Below, one piece after another: positions 49,413 through 62,251 of a stretch of DNA of 64,000 nucleotides. The notes beneath the pieces are model-generated. The model was not told the origin of the DNA. It worked only from the letters and a program-made list of their open reading frames with translations, and ran no database searches. The position numbers and the translations under genes were made by a program. Positions within the stretch are counted from its first letter, which is position 1; every line of letters begins with the position of its first letter. The stretch is from Microbotryum silenes-acaulis (lineage: Eukaryota > Basidiomycota > Microbotryomycetes > Microbotryales > Microbotryaceae): NCBI GenBank assembly GCA_003665825.1, contig QPFY01000003.1:1240001-1304000 (forward strand), read 5' to 3'.

Positions 49413-49804
49413 ATACGTGTGCAACAAGTGTAGTTCCTATGATGTCACAGCAGCTATTGGCAAATCCTGCTTCCTTATGTCTTCCGGACGTCTATCGCTC
49501 ACTCGGTGCGATGGTCAACTTGAGAGGGCCGAGTTTGCTTGACTGTGAAGGCCGTATCGCTAGAAACGTCTTTCCTGAAAGGCGTTTGTTTGGTGACATG
49601 TGCAACTGGGAAAACCCCCATGCAACTTTGCAATCCGCCCGATGAAATACATCCGAAAGTGCTTGCCGGCGTATTCCGGGCCAGCTGTGTGTGGGCCAGC
49701 GCGAGGCTGTGCGAGGCAGACGTGACGTCGCAAGTAGCGATCCTTCGTCGACTCTTGTGTGCTTTCCAAGTCAGCCGTCAGGAAACGCGGATCAGCGCAC
49801 TGCG
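49413..49804. other. Intergenic region before MOT1
   Basis: 392 bp holding the acyl-CoA dehydrogenase 3' end and the MOT1 leader. An in-frame ATG for MOT1 occurs at 49691. Confidence 0.4.
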
Positions 49805-52800
49805 ATGTCGGGCTCCCGGTCAGTCACGCCACGTCAACATCCACATTGGCACCGTATACTGACGTTTGATCAGCTCCACACGGCCAGATTGGACCGATTG
49901 ATCCAATTGTTCGAGACGGGCTCGACCGCCTCGGTGCGACTGACGGCGGCTCGTCAACTGGGGCAGATCGCCGGCACCCGCGTCGCACACCCTTCTGTCA
50001 AGGCCGAGAACGATTTGAGCAACCCACTCGGGGGAGGAGAAGAAGCTTCATTGTGGAAGGGAGTCGATGGCGAGTGGAACGAGGTGATACAGCTCGTTGC
50101 GAGGGTCAGTCCTTCGGGTCTCAGGCGTTCGCACGCCCCACACGGACACCGCCTGGCGCTTGGGTGGGTCAGTGAGGGAGAGCTCTGAGCTGACAGAATG
50201 GGCGAACAACACTATGATCGTTCTTATAGATCCTTCCTCATTTGCAGTCACGCTCGTCCGAAACGCGACAAGCTGCCGCCGCCGCACTAGGCTTCATTTC
50301 GAAGGCGGTTGGAATATGGGATCCCACCTCGACCGCTGCACCCGCTTCGACCCCGCTCGACGACAAAGTTTACGCCGATCTATCCGACGGGCTCTCCCTG
50401 GGTCAATTCGATGTCATGAAGGTCCTGTCGGAAGGCTCGCTGCTCCTTTCGAGCTCGGGTAACGAGTATGGCAATCTCTCGCATTTGTCGGCCGAAGAAC
50501 TCGCAAAGGCCCAACGAGAAGCCATGACGAACCTCGGATTGGGGATGAGTGGGCCAATGGAGCAAGATTTGGGTGTCGACGTTTCGGCCGAGCTAGCCGC
50601 TGGTGTGGAAACCGCTTCAAACAATCCGGCCAACGAAGTTCCAACCACGACTGCTCGAACGATTCTGCCCCTGCCCAAATTCAAGAACGAAGGGGCTGCC
50701 TCGGTCAAGACCCTTTCGGTTTTTACCTCCGATGTCCCTGTCACCAGCACATCCAAGTTACCAATCGGTACAGAGGCGTCAAGATCATCTGCGATCAGTG
50801 CACTCATCGCATCGGCGTCGAACGACGCCGCAGCCACTGACTCCATGCGAGTGGTAGCGACACCGCCAGAGGCTGAAGACGAATTTGCCGGTCTGTCTGC
50901 TCGAGAACGGAACAAGCTCAAGCGCAAGCGCAAGACGGAAGCCAAGTCAACCACGAACGGCGGGGCGGGGGCTTTATCCGCTGCCTCACTCGCCGCACCC
51001 CCGGCCAAAATCCGAGCCGTGGATGCGGGGAACGGCACTCCAGCGACCTCTGCGTCCCAAAGCAACGTCAAAAGCGAAGCCGTCGTGATCGATCCCCAGG
51101 CAAGGGCTAGGGAGAGGGAAATCGAGAAGCAACGCCAGGGTGGTGAAGTCATGGTCGACGCCGAGGCGCAGAACCGGGCCGAGATGGAGGTCAAAGCTGG
51201 CGAGTGGCCATGGAGAGGAACGGTCGAGCGCCTCACAGTAGCTCTGCTATCGCCAAATTGGGAAACGAGACACGGTGCTGCTCTGGGGTTGAAGGAAGTA
51301 CTCAAGCTGCAAGGCCGTTGCGGTGGACAGATTGGTAAGGGCGCTTTTCCGAGATTTGAATAGGCATGCCAAAGCTGACTCGACTCGGTCCCTTTCACAG
51401 CGGGTCAGACTGTCGCCGCGAACCAGGAACGACATCGACGCTGGTCCGAAGACGTCGCTGCAAAGCTGCTTTGTGTATTTGCGCTCGATCGCTTCGGCGA
51501 CTACAACGCAGATCACGTGGTTGCACCTGTCAGGGAAACGGCGGCGCAAGCGCTCGCGACTCTGCTGCCCTGTATGGCAGTGAGTTCGGTCGTCCTCGTC
51601 CAACGCTTGCTCATTGCGATGATCGATCAGGACGGTGCGCCGCCTTCCCGCGCTTTGTCCGACAAGCGAGACGCGGACGTCGCCTCAGAGCCGAATGCAG
51701 GACGTCGAGTCAACTACGCATGGCAGGTTCGGCATTCCGGGCTGCTGGGCCTCAAGTACCTCGTGACTGTCAAAGGCGACATGCTTCGCACCAAAGCCGA
51801 GCCAGCCAAGGTCATGAAGCCCGAGGCCAGTATTGATGGTTCTCAACCGACTGCAACGGCGCTCCTGAAGGAGGTCATAGACGCAGCTCTCCTAGGCCTG
51901 AGAGATGGGGACGATGATGTGCGATCGGCGGCAGCAGCAACCCTCGCATCGGTCGCCGATGCACTCGTCGCGAGCTTCCCCGTCCAGCTCGCAACGGTCG
52001 TCGAGGTCTTGTGGGAATGCCTCGGCGATCTCAAAGACGATTTGTCAAGCTCGGTCGGCGGCGTCATGAACCTGCTCGCCATTTTGCTCCGCTACCCTTC
52101 CGTGCTCGCGCTCGTGACCGCTGGTCGTCCTTTGGCAGACCTAGTGCCTCGACTCTATCCCTTTTTCCGACACACGATCACATCGGTTCGTGTCGCCGTC
52201 CTCAACACCATCCTCGTCTTTCTTCAGCTGCCTTCCAGTGATCTGAGCTGGGCTGACGATCGACTCTTGCGACTACTATTCCAAAACCTCATCGTCGAGA
52301 ACAAAGCCGAAATTCGCGCGTCGTCCGCTCGGGCGTGGCAAGTCTTGCTTTCGGCGCTTCCGTCCAGAATCACTTGCCTTGCCTCATCTCACATCGCCAC
52401 ATGGTTCGCACTGGTCTCGACCCCAGTAGGGACGCCACTCAACACGGCGTTCTTCTGGTCGGCCAAGACAAGCTTGAGCGGCACCGGCGGCTACGTCTAC
52501 AACGTCGACAGACCGATGATCTCGCAAGACTTGGCGCTCGTCTCGATCGAGGGAGTTACTAGAGCACGTCTTGCTGGTGCAATCGCACTAGGACAGCTCA
52601 TCGCTTCATGGCCATTCGGCACCCACGATTCGACTTTTTCTGATGAGCTGACGACGCGGCTGAACTCTACCTCCGCCTTTGAACGCTTCCTGGGCGCGAC
52701 CATCATCGAGGAGTGGGGCGCAGCGGCTGCGCCCAAGCTCGAAAGACCCTTGACCCAATGCTCGACACTGGCGTCTCGACTGGTGCCCGCCCTTCACTCC

Positions 52801-55800
52801 GCTGTTGCCGCCGATCCGCCCGAGTCGTACTCGGAGCTAGACTCGATTCTTGTTCAGCTCAACTCCGATTGCTTGGCCTTGTACGCCGCGTTCTCGGCAC
52901 AGGGTAAGGTCACCAAAGATAAAATCCCGCAGGTCCCCAAACCATTCCGCATCGTCCACGCTCGCCAGATCGATAGCTCGTACCAGCCTCTGGTCGGCTT
53001 CGTTTCCAAAGGCGCGGCGCGGACGGCACTTCCACAGTTGGAAGAGAAGCACGGCAAGATCAAGAGTGGTATCAGTCAATGGGAAGCTGGAAAAGCGAGC
53101 CGAGATCGACAGGTCTCAGCGGCCATCGCAGGAGCGATCGTGGCGCTGCGCGTCATTCCCGCCAAGCTCACACCTCTCGTACGAAGCCTCAACAATGCCG
53201 TCAAGCTCGAAGAGGATCCCGAGGTCCAGGCTCGATCTTCCAGTGCGATCGCCGCGTTCATCGACCTGTGTTCTGTTCCTGGATCAACTATCAAAGCGAA
53301 TCCCTCTGATAAGATCATCAAAAACCTCTGCACTTTCTTGTGCCAGGACAAGACGCGCACGCCCATCTTTGCCGACGAAATGAACGCTGCGCAAGGTATC
53401 TTGACCCTCAAATACAAACCTGCTCGAGGCGAGGCCGTCAAGGAGAAGGAGGTCGAATCGGCTGAGGTTGCCACCGCTCGCGTCACATTTCGTGGTGCGC
53501 AGTTGGCGTTGACCCAGCTCTCGATCCGGTTTGGGGACGATTTACTGGAGCGGGTGCCGAGGCTGTGGAGCGGAATGTCCGAAGGATTACTTGCGGCGTT
53601 TCCTTCTGGTATGTCTAAAGTCTGAATGGTGGAAAGCGTTGGCAATCTGTGAGCTCATCATCTCGTGAGTCTGCCGACAGGCGACGTCATTCAAGCCGAT
53701 CAGCTGCTAGCGACAAGCGCGGATGCCGGCCAAAGCCTTCTCGATTGCTTGACGGTCCTCCCCATAGGCGCCAAGCAACTGAACGGAAACCTACGCGGTC
53801 GCCTGGTCGAGCTATTGCCTTCTCTGACCCTAGCAATCCGGAGCAAGTTCGCCGTCGTACGGTATGCAGCAAGCAAGTGCTTTGCTGCAATGTGTGACAT
53901 CATCTCCGTCGAAGGGATGAAACACGTCGTCGAGGGTGTCGTGCCCGTCATTGGGGACCCGGTCAACGTGCAACACCGACGGGGAGCGGTCGAGCTCGTC
54001 TCCCACCTCGTCGACCTTCTCGATATCAAGATCCTGCCTTACGTCATCTTTTTAATCGTGCCTATCCTGGGTCGGATGAGTGATCCAGACGACGATACTC
54101 GTCTCGTCGCAACCAATACCTTTGCCTCGCTGATCAAACTCGTACCACTGGAAGCCGGCCTGCCAGATCCTCCCGGCTTCTCGAGCGATCTGCTCGAGAA
54201 GCGTCAAGCAGAGCGCGACTTTCTTGTCCAACTTCTCGACGGTCAAAAGGTGGCCGAGTACAAGATCCCGATCTCAATCGGCATCGAACTGCGCACATAT
54301 CAGCGAGACGGTGTCAGTTGGCTAGCCTTTCTCGCCAAGTACCAGCTCCACGGCCTCCTTTGTGACGACATGGGCCTCGGCAAGACCTTGCAGTCGATCT
54401 GCATACTCGGGAGCATGCATCATGAGCGTGCTGAGCGGCACAAGAAGACCGGGTCGCCCGATACGGTTCATCTTCCCTCGCTCGTGATATGCCCTCCGAC
54501 TCTGACGGGTCATTGGCAACAAGAGATCAAGACGTACGCCCCTTTCCTACGCTGTGTCACCTTTATTGGGCCGAGAGCGTTCCGCGACTCGATCAGCAAG
54601 ACTCTGGGGTCGTATGACGTGGTCATCACATCCTACGAAGTGACGCGGAACGAGATCGAGACGCTTTCCAAGCAAGATTGGCACTACTGCATCCTCGATG
54701 AAGGCCACATCATCAAGAACGGCAAAACCAAGCTCACTAGGTCGGTCAAGATGCTACGAGCGATCCATCGCTTGATACTTTCCGGCACGCCTATTCAGAA
54801 CAACGTACTCGAGCTGTGGAGTCTGTTCGACTTCCTCATGCCGGGTTTCCTTGGGTCCGAAAAGTCTTTCAACGACCGATTTGGCAAACCCATCGCAGCG
54901 AGTCGAGATGCCAAGAGCTCGTCCAAGGAGCAAGAGCAAGGCGCACTCGCGCTCGAGGCGCTACACAAGCAGGTCCTGCCGTTCCTCCTGCGACGCCTGA
55001 AAGAGGACGTCTTGGACGACCTGCCGCCCAAGATCATCCAGGACTACTACGTCGAGCTATCGCCACTGCAAAAGGACCTTTACGACGACTTTTCCAAGTC
55101 ACAGGGTCAGCAGCTCGTTGACGGTGGCGATGACTCTGGATCAGGCGAAGGAGGTAAACCGCAACACGTCTTCCAGGCTTTGCAGTACCTTCGCAAGCTC
55201 GTCAACCACCCCTCGCTCGTCTTCAATCCCGAGTCGTCTCGGCACCAACAAGCCCTCGAGAAAACCGGATTTCCCTTGATTCGAGACGTGGTCCACGCCC
55301 CAAAACTCCATGCTTTGCGCCAAATCTTACTCGACTGCGGCATCGGCACGCCGACGATCAAGTCGGAAGCCGAGGACGAAGCCGTTTCGCAGCACCGCGT
55401 GCTCATCTTTTGCCAGCTCAAACAGATGCTCGATATCGTCGAACGCGATTTGTTCCGAGCGTTGATGCCGAGTGTGACGTACATGCGCCTCGACGGATCC
55501 ACGGACGTCTCGAAGAGACATGCCGTCGTGCAGACGTTCAACGCGGACCCTTCAATCGACTGCTTGCTGCTGACGACTCACGTTGGTGGTCTTGGCCTCA
55601 ATTTGACGGGAGCGGATACGGTCATCTTTGTCGAGCACGATTGGAACCCAATGAAGGATCTGCAGGCAATGGATCGTGCCCATCGATTGGGTCAGAAGAA
55701 GGTCGTGAATGTATATCGGCTCATCATGCGTGGAACTCTGGAGGAAAAGATCATGGGGTCAGTACTGATAGTGCTTATGCAGGGGTGACCGTGATGTATC

Positions 55801-56153
55801 GGCTGACGGTAGAGTCTTTTGCCACAGTCTGCAAAAGTTCAAACTCAACATCGCGTCGTCGGTCGTGACGCAACAAAACTCGGATCTGTCGACGCTGGGC
55901 ACCGAGGGCATTCTAGACTTGTTCCAGGTCACTCCCGAGGGTGCGGCAGGACTCAAAACTGACCCGAACAAGCCAACGAGCCAGAAAGCAATCTTGGCCG
56001 AATTGGGTGATTTGCCGACCGAGGATGAATGTGAGCTTTTCGGATTCCGGAGTTGACTTTCGCCCGACCATGCTGACATGGTGTCCGCACGCTATTGATC
56101 CTTGGGCAGACGGCGATCTCGATTTCTCCCAGTTTACGAACTCCCGCGCGTAA
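49805..56153 (+). CDS. MOT1: TBP-removing Snf2-family ATPase Mot1/BTAF1
   Basis: Uses ATP to strip TATA-binding protein from DNA, regulating RNA polymerase II transcription genome-wide. Six exons: 49805-50104, 50248-51334, 51401-53608, 53681-55757, 55828-56030 and 56110-56153 (1972 aa; yeast Mot1 is 1867). The N-terminus has the first HEAT repeat RLDRLIQLFETGSTASVRLT, then HEAT repeats to about residue 1290 with an Ala/Ser/Lys-rich insert. The C-terminal Snf2 ATPase: DDMGLGKTLQS (Walker A), HYCILDEGHIIKNGKTK (DEGH box, as in Mot1), ILSGTPIQNNVLELWSLFD, MRLDGSTDVSKR, LLTTHVGGLGLNLTGADTVI and DRAHRLGQKKVVNVYRLI. The start at 49805 gives MSGSRSVTP directly before the HEAT region; 49691 is an alternative. 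Confidence 0.95.
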
Positions 56154-56440
56154 AAGACTTCAGCATGATGCAGGGAGAAGAAGAGTAGCACACATGTTTT
56201 TGTTTTCTTTCCATTTTCTAGCGTTGTAGACTTGTAAGCTTCGGTATTCATCGGCGCAAGTCCGGACTATTCGAATCTCGGCGCATATGACGTCGAAGCA
56301 TCGGAGTTTCACGCGCTTGCGGCTCCACGCTTCGGAGCAAGTCGCGCATGTCCGATCGATTGGATTGACTTGGAGGGCGCCCCTGGACGCCTGGTCACTT
56401 TCATCCGTGCACCCCACCCATACACTCAACCTTGCACACC
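56154..56440. promoter_or_regulatory. PGK1 promoter and leader
   Basis: Only 287 bp lie between the MOT1 stop and the first base of the split PGK1 start codon, so the promoter of this normally very highly expressed gene is compact. No TATA box seen. Confidence 0.55.
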
Positions 56441-58469
56441 AGTACGTAACATGCTGTGGCGTACATGCTGTGTTAGTCAGACCTCGCTGACTGTGACCGT
56501 GTGATATACAGTGTCTCTTTCCAACAAGCTCTCGATCAAGGACGTCCAGCTCAAGGGCAAGAAAGTGCTCATCCGGTACGTGCGGCCTGCTCGCTTGAGC
56601 TGGTGCCGGCCCTCCTGCCCCACCACCGTCCACGGGCTCACAAGGCTGACGAGATGTCACGCCCATCTACAGAGTCGACTTCAACGTCCCTTTCGATGGG
56701 CCCAAGATCACAAACAATCAGGTTAGTGGGTGCGGCAGCTTGTAGTGTCTCTTCTTGTCGGTGGCTCTCTGCGGTGTCCTGTTCTCCGAAATCCATGCGG
56801 AGCTCAGTCCTGGTCGACGACGATGGAGCGCATCGATGAACGGCGCATATGAACGGCGCATGGACACCCACTGTGCATGTCACGCACTTGAGACCGCGGT
56901 GCAGTGATGCTACGACGCTACCAGCCCTTTATAATGCTGGACCGAATCAAAAGAGATCGCTATTGCAGCATTGCGTACGAGCTAAGCACCCCGTTGTTGG
57001 CACTGGAGCTGACCCAACCAATATGTGCCCCTAAACCCGCACTTCTCATCTGGTGACCCTGCACCCTCTCCTACTCCAATCCCGTGCCATGTATGGTCTC
57101 ATTTCGAGCCCACAGCGCATCGTCGCTGCCATCCCCACGATCAAGCACGCCCTCGACCAAGGCGCCTCGGCCGTCGTGCTCATGTCCCACCTCGGTCGAC
57201 CGGACGGCCACGTCGTAGAGAAGTACTCGCTCAAGCCCGTTGCCAAGGAGCTCGAGTCGCTCTTGTTCAAGTCCGTCACCTTCCTTCCCGACTGCGTTGG
57301 TGAGGAGACCGAAAAGGCCGTTGCCGACGCCAAGGACGGCGAGATCATCTTGCTCGAGAACCTGCGCTACCACGCCGAGGAGGAAGGCTCGTCCAAGGAC
57401 AAGGACGGCAAAAAGACCAAGGCTGACCCCGAGACCGTCAAGAAGTTCCGAGCGAGCCTGACCAAGCTCGGTGACGTCTACGTCAACGACGCCTTCGGTA
57501 CCGCCCACCGAGCGCACTCCTCCATGGTCGGCGTCGACTTGCCCCAAAAGGCCGCCGGTTTGCTCATGACCAAGGAACTCGAATACTTTGCCAAGGTCCT
57601 CGAGGAGCCGCAACGCCCCTTCTTGGCCATCCTTGGTGGTGCTAAGGTCTCTGACAAGATCCAGCTGATCGAGAACCTCCTCGATAAGGTCGGTCCGCAT
57701 ACATCTAAGGCCCCAATTCAGGATTTAGACTGACCGACAGGGGATTGGACTCGATGCAGGTCAACTCGTTGATCGTCTGCGGTGGTATGGCCTTCACCTT
57801 CAAGAAGACGCTCGAGAAGGTCGAGATCGGTACCTCCCTGTTCGACAAGGACGGTGCCGAGAAGGTTGCCGAGTTGGTCGAGAAGGCCAAGGCCAAGAAC
57901 GTCGAGCTCGTCTTCCCCGTCGACTACATCACTGCCGACAAGTTCGCCAAGGACGCCCAAGTCGGCACCGCGACCGATAAGGAGGGTATTCCCGAGGGCT
58001 GGATGGGTCTCGATGCCGGAGAGGAGTCGCGCAAGTTGTTCGCTGAGGCCATCAAGAAGGCCAAGACGATCCTGTGGAACGGCCCCGCCGGTGTCTTTGA
58101 ATTTGACAACTTTGCCAAGGGCTCCAAGGCGACGTTGGATGCCTGCATCGAGGCCAAGGAGAATGGCGCTACTGTCATCGTTGGAGGTGCGTTACCGCGT
58201 CTACACTACTTTGAGGAGCACACAGCTGATGCGATTGCTTGCTTTCGCCTCACTGCAGGTGGTGACACGGCCACCGTTTGCGCCAAGTATGGCGCCGAGG
58301 AGAAGCTCTCGCACGTCTCGACAGGTGGTGGAGCCTCGCTCGAGCTCCTCGAGGGCAAGGCGAGTGTCTTTGAGAAGTGTCACAGTCTGCGACATATTCA
58401 TGAGCTGACCGTGCTGCTTTTCAACTCTCACAGGAATTGCCCGGTGTCAAGGCCCTTTCCGAGAAATGA
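56441..58469 (+). CDS. PGK1: 3-phosphoglycerate kinase
   Basis: Cytosolic glycolytic enzyme: 1,3-bisphosphoglycerate + ADP to 3-phosphoglycerate + ATP. Exons: 56441 (A), 56512-56575, 56673-56721, 57116-57688, 57760-58186, 58259-58359 and 58434-58469. They give exactly 416 aa, the yeast length. The start codon is split A|TG by intron 1. Signatures: [39 protein letters not shown] (the PGK signature, completed by three splices), [60 protein letters not shown] and [19 protein letters not shown]. Intron 3 (56722-57115) is 394 nt, the longest in the gene. The last intron (58360-58433) is GC-AG. Confidence 0.96.
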
Positions 58470-58757
58470 GGCCGAGGCCGTCTCTGATCCCAGGAGGAGG
58501 CTCGTCCACAGGCGGAAGGACTCTGAATCATTGAAGAGACATGGTTTACACAGATAGTCGTATCAGAACTGGCTTAAAATACATATTAAAATACGTGAAG
58601 TGCGCTACTACAAGGAGCGACGGCTCCGAGCAAAAAACAGGGACCTACGTACCCAAAAGAAAGTGAGACAACTAAAAGGTGGACAAGATGAGGCCCGAAG
58701 TGCAACAACACGCTCCACGAGGACACGTGTGCAGATCAACAAATCCACACTATACTC

Positions 58758-59497
58758 TCACAAGCCCGTCCAGACCTTGTCAGCACCTCCGATCAAGATG
58801 CCTTTGCCGTCGAAGTCGACACCTTCGTCGCGCAATAATCTGCGCTTCTTCATCTCCTTGCCTCCGATCTGGTTCTCGTCCCCTTTGTTATTGCCCCATT
58901 GCCCTTGAAATCCGCCGATGAAGAGCTTGGAATCGATGATGCGGTGGCAAGGGACGTGAGGGTGGAAAGGATTTGAACGGAGCGCTCCGCCGACTGTTTC
59001 GGTTCAAGGACGATGCGATGAGCACGCAGTGGAGTCTCCAGGCTCGATGTGTGCATAGGAGAATGATCCGACTCACTGGCTCGTGGTGACGAGTCCAATA
59101 GCTTGGCTATGTGCCCATACGTTGTCACCTTGCCTACGGGAATCAACGAGATGTGATCATACACCTGCCAGCACAGGTGCCAAAGGGGACAGAAGGTCCA
59201 AGTCAGCAAGCAGATACGCATCCGGCCGCAGCGCGAAGACGCCTCGCCCACCGGTCGTCCGACCACATGTAGACGGATCGTGATCGTCCTCACCTTCCAT
59301 TGATGGGGAGTCAACTTCCTGCCATCGGGCAACCTGAAGCGGGATCGCGCTGCCAGGTCCTTGGGGAAGGGGGTGGTCGAGTCAGGCATCGCCTCATCCG
59401 ACAAGGTGCGGCCTTTCGAGGGGTTGGCGGTCATTTTAGTAATTCTGGGTTTGACGGTACGTTCAACGAGGACGGTTTGAGTGCGAGTAGGGGCCAT
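58758..59497 (-). CDS. MGT1: O6-alkylguanine-DNA alkyltransferase
   Basis: Suicide DNA-repair enzyme that moves alkyl groups from guanine O6 to its own cysteine. Exons in transcript order: 59497-59294, 59164-59077 and 58993-58758 (175 aa). The C-terminal domain reads VYDHISLIPVGKVTTYGHIA, KLLDSSPRA, IGGALRSNPFHPHVPCHRII and FIGGFQGQWGN. The PCHR box keeps the acceptor Cys, so this is a true methyltransferase and not an ATL protein, which has Trp there. The N-terminal 65 residues are basic and lack a recognisable RNase-H-like N-domain. A basic KEMKKRRLLRDEG precedes the C-terminus. An upstream in-frame ATG at 59644 would add an Arg/Ser-rich, presequence-like extension. Confidence 0.9.
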
Positions 59498-60021
59498 GGG
59501 TGAGTAGGTGCGTAGGCGAGGCGTGCGTGATGTGTAGGGGCGTCCTCGAAGGGGGTGGGCGAAGTCAAAAAGCCAGGAAGCGGGGATACAACGCGTCGCG
59601 TCTCGCGCGCTCGTTTGACATGAGCGCGAGCTAGCGCGAGTCATGCACGTCTCCGAACTCGGCTAACTGAATTTTTGGCGAAAGAGTGCAGATTTTGTCA
59701 CCGCTACATCGCAGACTTACTTCCTAACTATGCTTAGTGGTGGAAATAGAGAGAGCGTTGCAGGTCATTTTGGCCCTTTCGTATCGTATGCTCAGAATCA
59801 GCACATTCGTCGGCGGCTCGGCCGAGGTTACGCCCGTGGCAGCCATCGACATCCCAAGCCACAGCCTTGGTAACCGCGGCGGTTCTCGCGCGCGTCGCGT
59901 GGAGGTTCCAGCGTCACGCCCGGCTTTGCTTCTCTCCTGCTCCCCTCCGCAACTCGAATCACCTACCCGTTTCCCACCCTTTCCCTCCTGTCGATTCACT
60001 CGATAAGAACAATACTCCATC
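59498..60021. promoter_or_regulatory. Divergent promoter region of MGT1 and IDO
   Basis: 524 bp between divergent start codons; no other gene or clear motif seen. Confidence 0.5.
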
Positions 60022-62251
60022 ATGATTCGACCCAGTGTCATGGTCCAGCGCCGACTCGCTACCTCGACCATGAAAATTGGCTCCCGAGGTCTCGCGACCC
60101 ACATCGCGACCCCAACTCAAGCTCCCGTGCTGTTGGAGGACGTCGAGCCGTCCCAGCGCGACAAGTTGCCTGTCTTCACCATCTCTCGAGAGCGAGGGTC
60201 AGTTTTAGACTGCTATCTGATCTGATGTTTTGCGCAAAGTGTCCGTGTGACGTGGAGCTGTTTGGCTGACGATCTTGGTTCCGGCTCGGCATTGTTCGGC
60301 ATCGCCCCTTTCGCTTATCTTGCCCGTTTCCTGATCTCCCGCTCCTCCAACCCCTCTCTCCCCCACCTCGACTCCTCATTGACCCCGGCAAATTTCATCA
60401 CACCACGGTTTACTATGACTCTACAACAGTTTCCTCCCCCGAGTCGATCCTTTGACCCACCTCCCCGCCGAGTTCACTCCCCTCGAGTCGTTGCTGCAGC
60501 GCATGACGATCCGTCAACCGAACGGCGGCGTCGGCTTGCTCGGCCACGGCCAATTCGCCGATGCGTGCGAGACCGAACTCAAGAAGGTCGACTTGGAGAG
60601 CAAGGTCGATCAAGTCATCGAGAGTGGTACGTTCTTCCTACATTGCCCGTGAACAGACCCGATGCTCGTCGATGGACGTTCGCTAATGTTACGACCGCGG
60701 TTGGACCTCTCTCCCTTCTCCTGTCTTTTGGCACTGCAGGCAACCAGCAGCTTCTCTCGGCGCTGTTCCGTGATTACTGCTACGCCACCTCGGGTGAGTG
60801 GCGTCGTGAGGGCTCTGAATTGTACCGAGATCTGAGAAACTGAAGCACTGTCACTTTCTCGCCAGCCTTCCTCCTTGAGCCGGTCGACCAACGCTTCCGA
60901 CACACCGGAGTCTACGGCGAAGGCAACAACCGCCTCCCTCGCGAGCTCGCGGTCCCGATGAAGAAGCTCGCCGATAAGCTCGGTCACTTTCCCTTCAGTG
61001 CGTCGTGCATCTGCTTCTAGTTTGTGTCTTCGATCTTGCGACTGATATCATGGACACTCCTGTACAGTGGAGTACTCCTCTTCGTACGCTCTCCAGAACT
61101 ACGTCAAGATCCAGTCCAATGCCAAGCCAGGCAAGCTCGGCCCTCTTTCCGAATGGGCTACGGACAACCTCAACATCCTCCGTGCGTTCGAGGATGCCAG
61201 CGGCTCCGAAGCTGGCTTCATTCTCGTGCACGTCACCATGGTGGCCCACACCGGTCGAGTCGTCGCTGCGGCCGAGGATGTGCTCAAGGCGTCTCGAACG
61301 GGCGACCACAAGGCGTTCCAAAGCGCGATGGGTGACCTCCTCGCGACGTACGAAAAGATCCAAGTCGCGATGGAGTCGATGTGGTCGTGGTCGAGGCCGG
61401 TCGACTACTTGCGCTTCAGGTCATTCATCTTTGGCACGGGCCCCAAAAAGTCCAACTCGATGTTCCCCAACGGCGTCGTCTACGAGGGCATCGGCACTGA
61501 CGAGCCCCAATACTTCCGTGGTGAGAGTGGAGCCAACGACGTGAGTCTTCAGTCTAGGTTCGGACAGTGAGCTCTCCGTGATCCGATCCAGCTGACCTTC
61601 CTGTTTTCGTTGGGTTTTCAGTCCATCATCCCCCTTGCGGACAACTTGCTCGAGATCACTCGTGCACACCCCAAGAATGAGCTCACATCGACCTTGCGCG
61701 AGTTCCGTGAATACCGTCCTTCGGCGCAACGTGTATACCTCGAAGCGCTCGAGCGTCGTGCGTCCGAGACGGGCGTTTTCAAGTTTGCGCAGCAGAACCC
61801 CGAGAGCTTGGCCTTGTACATCCTCATGGTCGACCAAGTGCGCGAGTTCAGGGACCGCCACTGGAAGTTCACCAAGGTAAGTGTTGAGAAGGAGATGGCA
61901 GCGCTGTCGGATGAGCCTGACTGACCTCGCTATCTTTTGTCTGTGCAACAGAGCTACATCATTCGTTACTCGGACCACGCGATCGCCACGGGTGGATCGC
62001 CGATCCTGCGCTACTTGCCTCAGAATCTGACGACCGTGCTCAACTGCATGGCCGATGCGTTCACCTTGTTGCCCAACTCGCACGGCTTGGCCGCTACGAC
62101 GGCGGCCAAGATCGAGGCGTGCCGCGGTCGCGCCGAGAGGGAACTCGAGGCCTTGAAGGTCGAGTTGGGCGAGTTGAGGGGCGGGGTCAAGGGTGTCGAT
62201 GATAAGCGCGTGCACACTCGTGGATCCGTTGGCTGCGACGGCATCGGCTGA
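60022..62251 (+). CDS. BNA2: Indoleamine 2,3-dioxygenase
   Basis: Haem enzyme opening the tryptophan ring to N-formylkynurenine, first step of kynurenine/NAD synthesis. Seven exons: 60022-60197, 60430-60626, 60740-60793, 60866-60997, 61068-61540, 61622-61876 and 61952-62251 (528 aa). Family blocks in order: GFLPRVDPLTHLPAEF, FRDYCYATSAFLLEP, VYGEGNNRLPRELAVPM, FPFMEYSSSYALQNYV, FILVHVTMVAHTG, YEGIGTDEPQYFRGESGAND, REYRPSAQRVYLEAL, RDRHWKFTKSYIIRYSDHAI and ATGGSPILRYLPQNL. The first 35 residues are Arg/Ser/Thr-rich with no acidic residue (MIRPSVMVQRRLATS...), a mitochondrial presequence look that is odd for a usually cytosolic enzyme. Intron 1 (232 nt) is long. Confidence 0.92.

Noticed and set aside
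49805..49874. Intron near the MOT1 start (GTCAGT at 49819 to CAG before CTCCAC)
   Set aside because: Removing it breaks the frame into RLDRLIQLFETG; the unspliced reading is open and in frame.
50403..51398. 331-aa open frame on the minus strand
   Set aside because: Antisense to the Ala/Ser-rich insert of MOT1; low-complexity mirror.
58758..59497. Alkyltransferase-like (ATL) protein lacking the acceptor cysteine
   Set aside because: The spliced sequence has PCHRII with Cys present, so a true methyltransferase is more likely.
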